Shown here: piece by piece, positions 18,350-28,222 of the stretch
Layout of the letters: the number at the start of each line of letters is the position of its first letter
How positions within the stretch are numbered: position 1 is the stretch's first letter
Assembly (NCBI RefSeq): GCF_014645135.1
Contig: NZ_BMLH01000002.1
Coordinates: forward strand, 62,001-126,000
Length of the DNA: 64,000 nt
Direction of reading: 5' to 3'
From: Rheinheimera tangshanensis
GTDB lineage: Bacteria > Pseudomonadota > Gammaproteobacteria > Enterobacterales > Alteromonadaceae
The notes under the pieces: generated by a model
Told to the model about the DNA's origin: nothing
What the model saw: only the letters and a program-made list of their open reading frames with translations
The model's database searches: none
Position numbers and translations under genes: made by a program

Positions 18350-19548
18350 TTAGCCTGGCTGGTAGGGACATTCTTCATTCCTGGGGTAAATTCATTTTTA
18401 CCGGTATAGGTCTAGGGCTTTTGATAGGTGTGACGCTCATTATGGCCGGCGTCTATCGTGGCATGGTCGACGATGGCAGGGTGTTGTTAGATAACAGTGG
18501 TGCGGACCTTTGGGTTGTTCAAAAAGATACTTTAGGTCCTTATGCCGAATCATCGAGCCTACCAGATGACTGGTGGCGGTCCTTCGCCAGCTTGCCAGGT
18601 GTCATGGGTGCTTCAAATGTTACTTACTTAACTATGCAGGTAAAAAAGGGCGAACGGGATGTTCGTGCCATGGTGGTAGGTATTGCACAAGACGGACCCA
18701 CTGCAGCTGGCTGGCCACCGCAACTTGTCGCAGGCAGGCATATTACACGGAGCCACTACGAAGCTGTGGCTGATGTTGCTTCAGGCTTTGTGTTGGGGGA
18801 TGAATTAAAAATCCGTCGTAATTTCTACAAAGTAGTAGGACTCACGCGCCGGATGGTATCTTCAGGCGGTGATCCGATGATATTCATCCCGCTCAAGGAT
18901 GCACAAGAAGCTCAGTTTCTCAAAGACAACGATGCCATTTTAATGCAACGCAGACGGACCGAGGAAAATCCAATCTTTAACCGTCCAAATGTACCCGGAT
19001 TGCTGGAAGCGGTAATAGAATCGCAGATCGTTAATCATTCAGTGAATGCGGTGTTAGTCAGAATTAAACCCGGCTACTCGGCCGAAGAAATCGCTACTTC
19101 GGTCCGTCGCTGGAACCGCCTCACCGTCTACACCCGTCAACAAATGGAACAAATCCTTATCGGCAAGTTGATTGCCACCTCTGCCAGGCAAATTGCTATG
19201 TTTCTGGTGATTTTGGCGGTCGTCAGTGCTGCGATAGTTGCATTTATTATTTACACACTGACGATGGATAAAATCCGAGAAATCGCGGTGCTTAAGCTTA
19301 TCGGGACCCGTAACTGGACTATCTCCTGGATGATACTGCAGCAAGCGCTTGTGCTCGGATGTCTGGGATTTGTTGTAGGCAAAATCACAGCTACTTTTGC
19401 TGCTCCTTATTTCCCCAAATACGTGCTTTTGATGCCATTTGATTCAGTTATTGGATTTTTTGCGGTTGTCGTGATCTGCATTTTATCCAGTATTGTTGCT
19501 ATCAGAATGGCTCTGAAGGTAGATCCGGCAGAGGCGATTGGGGGGTAA
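18346..19548 (+). CDS. FtsX/DevC-like ABC transporter permease
   Basis: 400-residue permease starting at a TTG that overlaps the adaptor's stop (TTGA). One N-terminal helix (about residues 15-38), a large periplasmic domain (about 45-270), then three helices (about 275-300, 325-350, 360-385): the FtsX/MacB permease layout. The last residues KVDPAEAIGG are the standard end of this family. It works with the ATPase encoded next. Confidence 0.9.
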   Translation: MISLAGRDILHSWGKFIFTGIGLGLLIGVTLIMAGVYRGMVDDGRVLLDNSGADLWVVQKDTLGPYAESSSLPDDWWRSFASLPGVMGASNVTYLTMQVKKGERDVRAMVVGIAQDGPTAAGWPPQLVAGRHITRSHYEAVADVASGFVLGDELKIRRNFYKVVGLTRRMVSSGGDPMIFIPLKDAQEAQFLKDNDAILMQRRRTEENPIFNRPNVPGLLEAVIESQIVNHSVNAVLVRIKPGYSAEEIATSVRRWNRLTVYTRQQMEQILIGKLIATSARQIAMFLVILAVVSAAIVAFIIYTLTMDKIREIAVLKLIGTRNWTISWMILQQALVLGCLGFVVGKITATFAAPYFPKYVLLMPFDSVIGFFAVVVICILSSIVAIRMALKVDPAEAIGG

Positions 19549-19549
19549 T

Positions 19550-20260
19550 ATGGCCAAGCAAGGCATTATTATTGAAGGACTGAGCAAACAATATGGTTAT
19601 GGTGATACGGCGTTTTTGGCACTAAAAAACGTAAATATGCATGTAGCTCCAGGTGAGGTCGTTGGGCTAATTGGACCGTCTGGCTCAGGGAAAAGTACCT
19701 TATTGAAATGTTTGGGGGCCGTCATCGACCCTACTGCCGGGCGAATGACACTGGGAGATGAAGTCATCTTTGATGGGGCGTGGCATGTCAAAGATCTCAG
19801 AGCATTACGCAGAGATAAAATAGGTTTTGTATTCCAAGCACCCTACCTCATCCCATTTCTCGATGTTCTGGATAATGTCGCACTATTACCAATGCTTGCA
19901 GGTGTAGATAACACAACAGCCAGAAAACAAGCACTTGAATTGTTGACTGCACTGGATGTTCAGCATCGTGCATCTGCGATGCCTTCGCAGTTATCTGGTG
20001 GAGAGCAACAGCGTGTTGCGATTGCCCGAGGCCTGGTTAATAGACCGCCGGTTATTTTAGCCGATGAGCCAACGGCACCGTTAGACTCAGTTCGAGCACT
20101 TGCGGTGATACGGATGTTAAACGATATGGCAAAACGTTTCGAAACAGCTGTAATTGTTGTCACACATGACGAAAAAATTATTCCTACTTTTAAAAGGATT
20201 TACCATATTCGTGACGGCGAAACCCACGAGGAAGTTGGAGAAGGAAGAGCTCTTGGTTAA
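19550..20260 (+). CDS. LolD/DevA-like ABC transporter ATPase
   Basis: Cytoplasmic ATPase of about 236 residues. Walker A GPSGSGKST, signature LSGGEQQRVAIARG, Walker B VILADEPTA and the switch histidine in VVVTHDEK are all intact. The position after Walker B reads DEPTAPLDS where most LolD/MacB proteins have DEPTGNLDS, a small subfamily difference. The ATG at 19550 follows GGGGGG and is preferred to the TTG at 19538. Last gene of the four-gene operon. A weak hairpin (AACTGA-N6-TCAGTT) lies 12 bp after the stop. Confidence 0.92.
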   Translation: MAKQGIIIEGLSKQYGYGDTAFLALKNVNMHVAPGEVVGLIGPSGSGKSTLLKCLGAVIDPTAGRMTLGDEVIFDGAWHVKDLRALRRDKIGFVFQAPYLIPFLDVLDNVALLPMLAGVDNTTARKQALELLTALDVQHRASAMPSQLSGGEQQRVAIARGLVNRPPVILADEPTAPLDSVRALAVIRMLNDMAKRFETAVIVVTHDEKIIPTFKRIYHIRDGETHEEVGEGRALG

Positions 20261-20626
20261 AGTGTAGTGGCTAACTGAATTTGGTCAGTTGAGAAGAGTT
20301 GATGTAGCCCTTTGGGTTCACGAAGAAATGAATGTCCGCAAATAAGGCAAAGCAGAGATTCATTTTTTCGAGAGTCCTGGTTTTAAGCAACCGCAATTCG
20401 CTCAAAGCGCAGATCGGTTCTGTGCCAAAAGCTGACTTTGCAGCTTCTTCAATTTGAACATCCACTTTCGATAAAAACGGCAACGCCAGCAGAATTATTC
20501 AGATTTAACCCAGTGGTTTATACCGCTTAAGTGTAAACTATAAAAAGTTCGGCGCTGAATGTTAACGTATGAAACTCAAGCCGCCAGACTATTGAGTAAG
20601 TTCCTGCTATGCATTGAGGTTAAATT
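20261..20626. other. Intergenic region carrying repeat copy A
   Basis: 366 bp between the ABC operon and the charged repeat protein. It contains the first 43-bp repeat (20390-20432) and about 70 bp upstream a less conserved shared block (TCACGAA.AAA.GAATGTCC) that recurs near the second copy. No credible gene. Confidence 0.6.
20390..20432. repeat. 43-bp direct repeat, copy A
   Basis: Begins ACCGCAATTCGCTCAAAGCG and ends GTGCCAAAAGC. It is identical base for base to copy B at 21286-21328, about 900 bp away on the other side of the charged repeat gene. Confidence 0.9.
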
Positions 20627-21073
20627 ATGAAAAATCTGTTTGTAATACCTGTAATCGCTTTTGTCTATTTATGGACTGCGCTCGCCTCACCAGTGCAGGC
20701 TGATCCAGCAAACAAAGCAGAGAAAGAGACATATAAAAAGCACAACGAAGCCAACAGGGAAGCTGCAAAACGTGAACTAGAACTGCACAAAGAGGTTAAG
20801 AAAGAACACCGCGAAGCGCAAAAAGAAGCAGATAAGGTAGATCGGGAATATCGCAAAGATGTAGCTGAAGCACAACGCGAAGCCGAGAAAGATCGGGATG
20901 AATATCAGCGTGAGCGCAGTAAAGATGTTGAGGAAGCGCAGCGCGAAGCGGAGAAAGATCGAGATGAATATCAGCGCGAACGCATGAAAAAGGCTGAAGA
21001 AGCCCAGCGTGAGTCACAAAAAAAGGCTAACAAAGACGCTCAGAAAAAAAATAAAAAGGATGACGATTTTTGA
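20627..21073 (+). CDS. Secreted highly charged repeat protein, probable single helix
   Basis: 148 residues: signal peptide (hydrophobic core to about residue 22, cleavage near PVQA-DP) and then an almost purely Lys/Glu/Arg/Asp/Gln/Ala sequence. It contains two nearly identical 22-residue units starting DVAEAQREAEKDRDEYQRER and a partial third (KAEEAQRESQKK). Alternating acidic and basic residues at i/i+4 spacing predict a stable single alpha helix or coiled coil in the periplasm or outside the cell. No family recognised. The gene is flanked by the 43-bp repeats and has a hairpin 93 bp downstream. Confidence 0.75.
   Translation: MKNLFVIPVIAFVYLWTALASPVQADPANKAEKETYKKHNEANREAAKRELELHKEVKKEHREAQKEADKVDREYRKDVAEAQREAEKDRDEYQRERSKDVEEAQREAEKDRDEYQRERMKKAEEAQRESQKKANKDAQKKNKKDDDF
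20858..20989 (+). repeat. Two tandem 66-bp units inside the charged protein gene
   Basis: Unit 1 is 20858-20923 and unit 2 is 20924-20989. Each encodes 22 residues that differ only at the third (A/E) and twenty-first (S/M) positions. Synonymous differences between the units show the duplication is not brand new. Confidence 0.85.
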
Positions 21074-21165
21074 GTAAGTAGTTGAAGTTATAATGTAACA
21101 ATTGTACTCGATGGTCAGTTTCATTCTGTGTTGAACATGAAAAGTATTTTTGCTTGATGCTTCCT

Positions 21166-21193
21166 ATGAGATGACCTTCGATGGTCGTCTCAT
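21166..21193. terminator. Hairpin downstream of the charged protein gene
   Basis: ATGAGATGACC-TTCGAT-GGTCGTCTCAT, an 11-bp stem with one G-U pair and a TTCG-containing loop. There is no T tract. Position suits a terminator or 3' stabilising stem. Confidence 0.45.
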
Positions 21194-21285
21194 ATTCAAG
21201 ATACAAGGCTCACGAAAAAACGAATGTCCTTCACTAATAATGTAAGACAGATATTCTAATTATTCATGAAGGACTTTTCTGAACG

Positions 21286-21328
21286 ACCGCAATTCGCTCA
21301 AAGCGCAGATCGGTTCTGTGCCAAAAGC
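21286..21328. repeat. 43-bp direct repeat, copy B
   Basis: Identical to copy A (20390-20432). It lies within the 832-bp gene-free stretch 21074-21905, which otherwise holds the hairpin at 21166 and a possible ORF remnant at 21634-21831. Confidence 0.9.
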
Positions 21329-21633
21329 GGACATTTACCCATGAAAACTGTAATAACCGCTTCACGCTCATAGTGAAGATCGCCCCTGCGCCATTAACCA
21401 AAATTCGTGCCATTTAGCTTTTACTGAGCCACAAAAGATTAATAGTGCAGAACTTTACTTAGGTATTGACGTTCAGGACGCCCTTGCAGCATCAGAAAAT
21501 TTGGATATTTTAAGTGCAATAGGTGCCTTCCTAGTAAAACACTTGCGATATCAACGTTATTTAACTACGTTTAATATAAATAGCGTTCCTTGCTGAGTTT
21601 GTTATGGATATCCGGTTTGTCAATGAGTCGTAG

Positions 21634-21831
21634 TTCAACCAGCAGCTGTTAAGATGGCGCGATGCTGGTCCTTCACTACTATCGTTACCAAGAGTTGGTC
21701 GAGTGGGTCAGCAATATCGAATTTCTATCGTGGATATTAATAACGATGGAGAGTATGCACTTGAGCAATCTTTTTCATGTTATCAACAACTACTAGCCTG
21801 GTATGGTGCTATGCTAGATGAAATTTCTTAG
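21634..21831 (+). pseudogene. Possible ORF remnant without a start
   Basis: An open frame of 65 codons after a TAG reads ...VGQQYRISIVDINNDGEY...CYQQLLAWYGAMLDEIS and stops at 21829. The composition looks protein-like, but there is no suitable start or ribosome-binding site. It may be the tail of a decayed gene. Family not recognised. Confidence 0.25.
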
Positions 21832-21905
21832 GCTAGCTGCAATAGTGATCAGAGCTTAAAAACTTTGTTTTATTTCACAATGGATATTTAACCGAGGATT
21901 ACCCC

Positions 21906-22256
21906 GTGTTGTTCGAAATCCTTATATCACTGGTATTTGCAGCAGTAATTCTTTATCTATTTCGTACCTTTAATACATGGGGAACTGACCGGCAGTTCTA
22001 CGAGAATTTGAAATCTCAATCATACAAGTTTTTGAGTGAAGAGGCGTTAGCCCAAGCTCTGCGTGAAGCGGACAAGGTAGGATTGGGTAAGAGTTTTCGG
22101 GATTACATAGTCGGTATACTTGAGCATACCGATGAGGAAAAAATAAGAGTTGGTCATCTACTTTGGATTTTTGATCAATTAGAGGCAGGGATTGTGTTTG
22201 CTGATTGTGGCGTGATTCCGAAATTTACCGTGCATGATAACGTTTCATTTAAATAA
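21906..22256 (+). CDS. Small membrane-anchored hypothetical protein
   Basis: 116 residues beginning at a GTG with GAGG about 9 nt upstream. One N-terminal membrane helix (MLFEILISLVFAAVILYLF) is followed by a soluble, mainly helical domain (EEALAQALREADKVG..., VGHLLWIFDQLEAG). I do not recognise the family. It stands alone, and the following 315 bp up to the PAS-GGDEF gene contain nothing I can identify beyond AT-rich sequence. Confidence 0.55.
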   Translation: MLFEILISLVFAAVILYLFRTFNTWGTDRQFYENLKSQSYKFLSEEALAQALREADKVGLGKSFRDYIVGILEHTDEEKIRVGHLLWIFDQLEAGIVFADCGVIPKFTVHDNVSFK

Positions 22257-22571
22257 AGTGTGCCATCAGGCTAGCGACTTATGTCAGACGCATTAGACGG
22301 ACCTCTCTACACAATATTATTTCACACTCACTTTTCGACATATTCAAGCGTTTCCAGTATGATTAATCTCTGAATTTGTTATTTTTTTTAACCTTAATAT
22401 CAAAATTATAGACAATCAAGAGAGTAACCGATGATTTGAAAAGCGTTGAGTGTCCATAACAGTGTCAAAAACATACTTTTGCTCTAATAATCAAAACCAT
22501 TTATACTTAAGGCCTTGATTATATAAGCTGTTCATGTAAGTGTTTCGTTTTCAGCGGAATAGAAAAACTCG

Positions 22572-23843
22572 ATGGGAAGTTCTGAACTTAGCTTGCTGCA
22601 AATGGCTGTCATGCAGTCTTGGAATGCGGTGGTGATTACCAGTGCCGACAGAGCAGCAGGATATCCTGTAAAAATTGCGAATCCTGCTTTTTGTAAGATG
22701 ACAGGTTATGCAATTGATGAGTTGTATGGTCAGTCCTTGAAGATGTTACAAGGTCCTGCTACAGATCAGGAGGTGATTAACCGGCTTAGACATTGTCTTA
22801 CCAGTGGTGAATACTTCGAGGGTATGACGACTAATTACCGCAAAGATGGTTCGCCATATTTGGTGCGCTGGAATATCTCACCGGTACGAGATGAAGAGGG
22901 CGACATCACGCACTTTGTTTCAGTGCAGCAAGATATGACTGCGTATGCCAAGGTTGAAGAGACCAGTAAAATTCTTGGTCAGGCATTGGATGCCGCAGCA
23001 CAGCCGATACTCGTTACCGATGCGCAAGCTAAGATAATCTTTGCTAATCAAGCGTTTTGCCAGGTAAGCGATTATGAAGAATCAGAATTAATCGGCAATA
23101 CACCATCACTTTTCAAGTCAGGCTTACACGACGATGACTTTTACAAGAACGTAAAAGCATCTTTAATGACAGCAAAGACGTTCCAGGCAATTTTCATTAA
23201 TAAACGTAAAGACGGTACCTTGTATCATTCTGAGCAGAGTATCTCCGCTATCAAAGACCAAGCTGGTAACATTACTAACTATGTTAGTGTTGGAAAAGAT
23301 GTCACTGAGCGACTTCGTGAAGAGCAAGCGCTACGAGAATCGGCAACAGTGGATCAACTAACTGGTTTGTTTAACCGCAATCATGGTAAGGCGTTGTTAA
23401 GCGAGGCTTATAGCTTTACTCTTAGCCGGGAAGAGCCCATGAGTCTCATTCTTTGCGATATTGATCACTTTAAGCAGATTAATGATAGCTTTGGGCATCC
23501 TGTTGGTGATCAGATCTTAGCTCAAGTATCGGGTCTACTTCGAAAGTCGGTTCGGGGTAATAATCGGGTAATTCGTTGGGGCGGCGAGGAGTTTTTGATC
23601 CTGCTTGAAAATTGCACTGATATGGTAGCGGCAGAATTAGCTGAACGCTTGCGATTGAGAATTGCTTCAGAGCAGTTTCAGAATGTAGGCAAGGTCACCG
23701 TGTCACTGGGAGTTGCATCATTATTTCAGAAAGAAAGTTTAGAGCAGCTGATCAGCCGTTGCGATGAAGCCTTGTATAAGTCAAAACGTAATGGTCGAAA
23801 CCAACTAACGTTAGCTACCATGAACGAGTTTCCAAAAAATTGA
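22572..23843 (+). CDS. PAS-PAS-GGDEF diguanylate cyclase
   Basis: 423-residue soluble signalling enzyme making cyclic di-GMP. Two PAS domains (about residues 8-130 and 133-255) precede a GGDEF domain (about 265-415) with an intact active site RWGGEEFLILLE. The usual inhibitory RxxD motif before the active site is replaced by RGNN, so product inhibition at that site is probably absent. PAS1 resembles LOV domains (GQSLKMLQGPATD, FVSVQQDMT), but the flavin-binding cysteine position is Leu, so it should not form a LOV photoadduct. The second cyclase gene follows 43 bp downstream. Confidence 0.93.
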   Translation: MGSSELSLLQMAVMQSWNAVVITSADRAAGYPVKIANPAFCKMTGYAIDELYGQSLKMLQGPATDQEVINRLRHCLTSGEYFEGMTTNYRKDGSPYLVRWNISPVRDEEGDITHFVSVQQDMTAYAKVEETSKILGQALDAAAQPILVTDAQAKIIFANQAFCQVSDYEESELIGNTPSLFKSGLHDDDFYKNVKASLMTAKTFQAIFINKRKDGTLYHSEQSISAIKDQAGNITNYVSVGKDVTERLREEQALRESATVDQLTGLFNRNHGKALLSEAYSFTLSREEPMSLILCDIDHFKQINDSFGHPVGDQILAQVSGLLRKSVRGNNRVIRWGGEEFLILLENCTDMVAAELAERLRLRIASEQFQNVGKVTVSLGVASLFQKESLEQLISRCDEALYKSKRNGRNQLTLATMNEFPKN

Positions 23844-23886
23844 ACGACATATCACCTGCACGTGAAATACCATCAAGTAAAACGAT

Positions 23887-25878
23887 ATGTGGTCTGAGAT
23901 TTGGAACATGTCTAGCATGAATGTATTAGGGAAGTCGAGCCATGCCATCCAGTTTCTATTGGCTGTAGTGGTTTTTGTTCTTGGGCTGGGCTCCACTGCC
24001 GTGATATATCAAATTATTGTCAATTCTGTTCACGAACGTGAGCAAGTCTATTTCGAGTTTCGAGCCCGGGAAGCTGTTGAGCGAATTAAGAGCCGTATGG
24101 CAGCCTACCAACAGGTACTTCGTGGCACGGCAGGTATTTTTAATATTTACAAAATTGTCGACCGACATCAATTTAGAGATTATTACGAGCGTCAGGCTCT
24201 TGAACGCTATTTACCTGGCATCCAAGGCATTGGATTTGCCAAGGCAATTCATCCATTAGAACTTCAGGTACATATTGAAAAAATTCGTGCTGAAGGGTTT
24301 CCATCCTACAGCGTACTCCCTGAAGGCCAAAGAGATCTTTATTCCTCGATAATCTATCTTGAGCCATTCTCGGGGCGTAACTTGAGGGCGTTTGGCTATG
24401 ATATGTACTCTGAGCCGGTGAGACGCTTCGCCATGCAACGGTCAATGGACACTGGTGAAATGATGCTCTCCGGTTGGGTTCGACTGCAGCAGGAAGTCGG
24501 AGTTCATGAGCAAACAGGGTTTCTGATATATCAAGCCGTGTATGATAAAGACCTACCGGCTGCTACGGTGGCAGAGCGCCGGGCAAGTTTGCTAGGTTGG
24601 GTTTATGCACCGTTTCGCATGACTGACTTCCTGGAAGGACTTATGGGAGAGCAAGAACGCGATCTGGTTATAGACATTTTCGATGGCAAAGAATTGCGTG
24701 CCGCGGCGCAAACTCACTTTGGTAGTTTAAATAGAGATGATGTTTGGCCAGAGTTTGAGTCAGTCCATCAGTTAGATTTGCTGGGGCAAACCTGGACATT
24801 ACGCATTCAAGCAAGTAAGAGCCTTTTGCAACGAGTCGAGACCGGGTTGCCGAGAGTTATTGTTTTAACTGGTGTCATGTTGAGTGGTATGTTGTCTGTT
24901 TTAGTTTTTATACTAATTTCAGGCCGGTCGAGAGCAGAAGCTCTGGCGAGGGAGATGACAGAGGACCTTTCAATGGAAAGGGCTAGATTGAATGCTTTTC
25001 TGGAAGGTACCCGTGTTGGCACCTGGGAGTGGCATATTCAAACTGGTGAAACTGTATTTAACCATAAATGGGCAAAGATTATTGGCTACAAGCTTGAAGA
25101 GCTTGAGCCAATCTCCATAGAAACTTGGATCAAACTCACACACCCGGACGATTTTAAAAAGTCAGAACAGTTGCTCAAGCAACACTTTTTGGGTGAGACA
25201 CCTTTTTATGAGTGCGAGGCTCGCATGCGTCATAAGGACGGACACTGGGTGTGGGTTCTTGACCGTGGCAAGGTTGGGAAGTGGGATGATGAAGGTAAGC
25301 CCATCATTATGTATGGCACCCATCAGGATATCACCCGCAGTAAACTTCAACTGGAAACTTACCACCGAGGGGCCTATCACGACGTTTTGACTGACCTCCC
25401 TAACCGACAATTGTTTAATGAACGCATTTCGCAGGCACTTGCCCTGGCAGAGCGCGAAAAAACGCATCTGGCTGTGTTCTTCATGGATCTGGATGGGTTT
25501 AAGACAGTCAACGATATCTATGGTCATGAAGCCGGCGATGTTGTGCTTAAAACGGTAGCTAATCGTATTGAACAGTGCATACGCGCATCGGATACGCTTG
25601 CCAGATTAGGAGGAGATGAGTTTGTAGTGCTGCTACAAGATATCGTTGACGAACAAGAGGCTATCGATAAGGCGACTAAGTTCCTCGCCGAAGTTAAGTC
25701 CCCCATATCTCTGCCTGCTGGTAGTGAAGCAAACATTTCAATGAGTGTTGGTATCGCGCTGTACCCACAGCATGGGATAACAAGCGAACAACTTTGTAAG
25801 CGGGCTGACCAAGCAATGTATCAGGTGAAAAAAGGCTCAAAAAATGGTGCGTTAGTTTATCAGAACGATGATTGTTGA
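23887..25878 (+). CDS. CHASE-PAS-GGDEF membrane diguanylate cyclase, 3' end altered by IS
   Basis: 663 residues: membrane helix (about 20-45), periplasmic CHASE domain (about 80-270; LPGIQGIGFAKAIHP), second helix (about 322-345), PAS_3 domain (about 370-490) and GGDEF domain (about 495-655) with RASD as inhibitory site and LARLGGDEFVVLL as active site. All motifs are intact, so c-di-GMP synthesis is expected. The last codons TGT TGA are the terminal bases of the IS21 element, so the original C-terminus has been lost. A downstream domain such as EAL may have been removed, though the catalytic domain is complete. The start is uncertain: ATGs at 23911 and 23920 are also possible and none has a strong ribosome-binding site. 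Confidence 0.88.
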   Translation: MWSEIWNMSSMNVLGKSSHAIQFLLAVVVFVLGLGSTAVIYQIIVNSVHEREQVYFEFRAREAVERIKSRMAAYQQVLRGTAGIFNIYKIVDRHQFRDYYERQALERYLPGIQGIGFAKAIHPLELQVHIEKIRAEGFPSYSVLPEGQRDLYSSIIYLEPFSGRNLRAFGYDMYSEPVRRFAMQRSMDTGEMMLSGWVRLQQEVGVHEQTGFLIYQAVYDKDLPAATVAERRASLLGWVYAPFRMTDFLEGLMGEQERDLVIDIFDGKELRAAAQTHFGSLNRDDVWPEFESVHQLDLLGQTWTLRIQASKSLLQRVETGLPRVIVLTGVMLSGMLSVLVFILISGRSRAEALAREMTEDLSMERARLNAFLEGTRVGTWEWHIQTGETVFNHKWAKIIGYKLEELEPISIETWIKLTHPDDFKKSEQLLKQHFLGETPFYECEARMRHKDGHWVWVLDRGKVGKWDDEGKPIIMYGTHQDITRSKLQLETYHRGAYHDVLTDLPNRQLFNERISQALALAEREKTHLAVFFMDLDGFKTVNDIYGHEAGDVVLKTVANRIEQCIRASDTLARLGGDEFVVLLQDIVDEQEAIDKATKFLAEVKSPISLPAGSEANISMSVGIALYPQHGITSEQLCKRADQAMYQVKKGSKNGALVYQNDDC

Positions 25879-25968
25879 TTTGCAGGCAAAACTGATCCAC
25901 TGTTTGCATCGAATTTTGATCCGCTTTACTCAGCCATTATGGGCATGAGATTTGGGTTTTCGCAAGCA

Positions 25969-26724
25969 TCACCTCCTCGCTGTTTTAGCCTTTCTGCTTG
26001 ATTCTTTAAACCGATAACTATTGTTGCCTGTTTCGATGATATGGCAGTGATGGGTCAGGCGGTCTAATAGCGCTGTCGTCATCTTTGCATCTCCAAACAC
26101 TTTGGGCCATTCGCTGAAGCTTAGGTTTGTTGTGATGATGACACTGGTTTTTTCATACAGCTTGGCCAGCAGATGGAACAACAGCGCTCCACCATGTTGA
26201 CTAAAGGGCACATACCCCAGTTCATCCAGAATGACCACATCCACACTGCTCAGTCGTGCGGCTATCCTGCCGGTTTGGTCTTTGCGTTTTTCCAGCTCCA
26301 GTGCATTCACCAGCTCTAACGTCGAGATAAACCGAACCCGCAACTGATGATGTTGAATGGCTTGGACGCCCAGTGCTGTTGCTAGATGGGTTTTACCAGT
26401 ACCGGGACCACCCACCAGCACGATATTCTGGCTACTTTGGATAAAGTCACAGCGGTGTAAGTCCTGTACCAATCGTTCATCTACTTCGCTTTCCTGGAAG
26501 TTAAAACCGTACAAGTCGCGGTACGCCGGGAAGCGGGCAGCACTCATTTGATAAGCGACGGAGCGAACTTCCCGATCAGCCACTTCGGCTTTGAGCAAGA
26601 TATCCAGTATGGGCAGTGCTTGTTGCCAGGCCGGAGCGTTTTGTAAGCTTAGGTCCTGCACACTTTGGCGCATTCCATAGAGTTTCAACTGTTTAAGCAG
26701 CGCTTGCAGGGCTTCAATGTGCAT
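25969..26724 (-). CDS. istB: IS21 transposition helper ATPase IstB
   Basis: 251-residue AAA+ DnaC-like ATPase that assists the IstA transposase in target selection. Walker [12 protein letters not shown] and Walker [10 protein letters not shown] are intact, with a sensor region [19 protein letters not shown]. The ATG at 26724 has AGGAGG upstream and overlaps the end of istA, the standard IS21 coupling. Complete in length and apparently functional. Confidence 0.95.
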   Translation of the reverse strand: MHIEALQALLKQLKLYGMRQSVQDLSLQNAPAWQQALPILDILLKAEVADREVRSVAYQMSAARFPAYRDLYGFNFQESEVDERLVQDLHRCDFIQSSQNIVLVGGPGTGKTHLATALGVQAIQHHQLRVRFISTLELVNALELEKRKDQTGRIAARLSSVDVVILDELGYVPFSQHGGALLFHLLAKLYEKTSVIITTNLSFSEWPKVFGDAKMTTALLDRLTHHCHIIETGNNSYRFKESSRKAKTARR

Positions 26725-28222
26725 AACCACCTCCTAATTGTTCGTAGCGGCTGATATCGCTGATGGGTTCAATGCTCAGTTGCAGATGTGCTGCCACAGG
26801 GACTGGCTCGGGTGGCGGTGTCTCCATCAATCGGTGCAGGCAGTTGATGACATGGTCTTTGGAGGCGCAGCCACTTTGCAGAGCTTCCGTAATAGCTTGC
26901 TCCACCAGTTCAGCTTCATGATGCAGCACCAGAGCCAGCACATCGACCATCTGTCGGTCACCACCGATTTTACGCAGCAGCACCTGCTGCAATTGCTTAA
27001 AGCTCTCAGGCAAGGTTTGGAAGGGGGCACCGTTTCGCAGTGAACCCGGTTTACGCTGTGCCACCAGTAAGTAATGCCGCCAGTTGTAGAGCACCTGACC
27101 CGGCGCATTGTGGTCTCGCGTAAACACACGCAGATGCTCTGTCACCTTCCTGCCTTCGGCAATGATATGGAGCACGGTCGGATAGACCCGAAGGCTGACT
27201 CTGCGGTTAGCAAAGCTTGCAGGCACACTGTATTTGTTGTTCTCGAAGGTGATGAGGCAGGTCGAGGAGACCTGTTTGCTGTGTTCGATAAAACCGTCAA
27301 AGCCACTGCTGATGTGCATCAGGTGCAAACGCTCTTCCTGCAAGCACTGCCAGAGCGTGTGAGGTTTAAACTCCGGGTGCTGTTGTTGTTGCCACACCGC
27401 TTGGCATTCTTGTTCCAGCCAGTCATTGAGCGCTTCAAGCGAGTTAAATCCAGGTGCTTTATGCCACAGTGCATACCGACCATCCTGCACCGCTTTTTCC
27501 ACCTGACCTTTTTCCCAACCGGCTGCCGGATTACAGAAATCAGCTTCAAACAGATAATGACTGGCCATCGCCTGGAAGCGTTTGTTCACCACCCGCTCTT
27601 TGCCACGACCAATTTTATCGACAGCCGTTTTCATGTTGTCGTAAATACCGCGCTCAGGAACTCCACCAAACACCCGGAAGGCCTGCGTGTGCGCATCAAA
27701 CAGCATCTCGTGGGTTTGCGTCCAGTAGGCCCGTTGGTAACTGACTTTACTGTGACAGAGCTTAAAGTGCGCGACTTGTACTTTCACCTTCTTGCCACCA
27801 ATGGACACCCAGTTCTCGCCCCAGTCAAACTGAAACGCTTCACCTGGCGCAAACTGTAGCGGCACATACACTTGTTTGCTGACCGTCTGCTGCTGACGCC
27901 ACAACCGGGCAAAGGCTGCCACCCTGTCGTACGAACCGGTGTAGCCTTGTGGCACCAACTCGTGATACAGCTGCTTGACCGTTTTACGTTGTTTGCGCGG
28001 CTTTTTTACCTCTCGCTCAAGCGCTTCTGTGAGCAGAGTTTCAAACGCATCCAGCTTGCTGACACAAGCTCGCTGGGGATACGCAGGCTCGACCTGCTCT
28101 TGGCTTAAGTACTTCTTCAGGGTATTTCTGGATAAACCAGTACGTCTGGCAATCTCCCGCTTAGACAGTCCTTCACGGAAATACCATCGTCTTATTACGC
28201 TTAAAAGGGCCACATCTAACAC
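26714..28222 (-). CDS. istA: IS21 transposase IstA
   Basis: 502-residue DDE transposase. The N-terminal helix-turn-helix is [21 protein letters not shown]. The integrase core shows catalytic acids in [20 protein letters not shown] and the Glu in [12 protein letters not shown], followed by a Mu-like C-terminal domain. A GTG at 28222 with AGGAG upstream is preferred to the in-frame ATG at 28285, which would add residues lacking family similarity. No frameshift is seen. Confidence 0.95.
   Translation of the reverse strand: MLDVALLSVIRRWYFREGLSKREIARRTGLSRNTLKKYLSQEQVEPAYPQRACVSKLDAFETLLTEALEREVKKPRKQRKTVKQLYHELVPQGYTGSYDRVAAFARLWRQQQTVSKQVYVPLQFAPGEAFQFDWGENWVSIGGKKVKVQVAHFKLCHSKVSYQRAYWTQTHEMLFDAHTQAFRVFGGVPERGIYDNMKTAVDKIGRGKERVVNKRFQAMASHYLFEADFCNPAAGWEKGQVEKAVQDGRYALWHKAPGFNSLEALNDWLEQECQAVWQQQQHPEFKPHTLWQCLQEERLHLMHISSGFDGFIEHSKQVSSTCLITFENNKYSVPASFANRRVSLRVYPTVLHIIAEGRKVTEHLRVFTRDHNAPGQVLYNWRHYLLVAQRKPGSLRNGAPFQTLPESFKQLQQVLLRKIGGDRQMVDVLALVLHHEAELVEQAITEALQSGCASKDHVINCLHRLMETPPPEPVPVAAHLQLSIEPISDISRYEQLGGGYAH

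Noticed and set aside
20271-20483. 70-residue minus-strand ORF covering repeat copy A
   Set aside because: The same repeat in copy B does not keep this frame open, so the ORF is probably a by-product of the repeat.
27074-27859. 261-residue plus-strand ORF antisense to istA
   Set aside because: A shadow of the intact transposase on the other strand. Long antisense frames are common opposite such genes.
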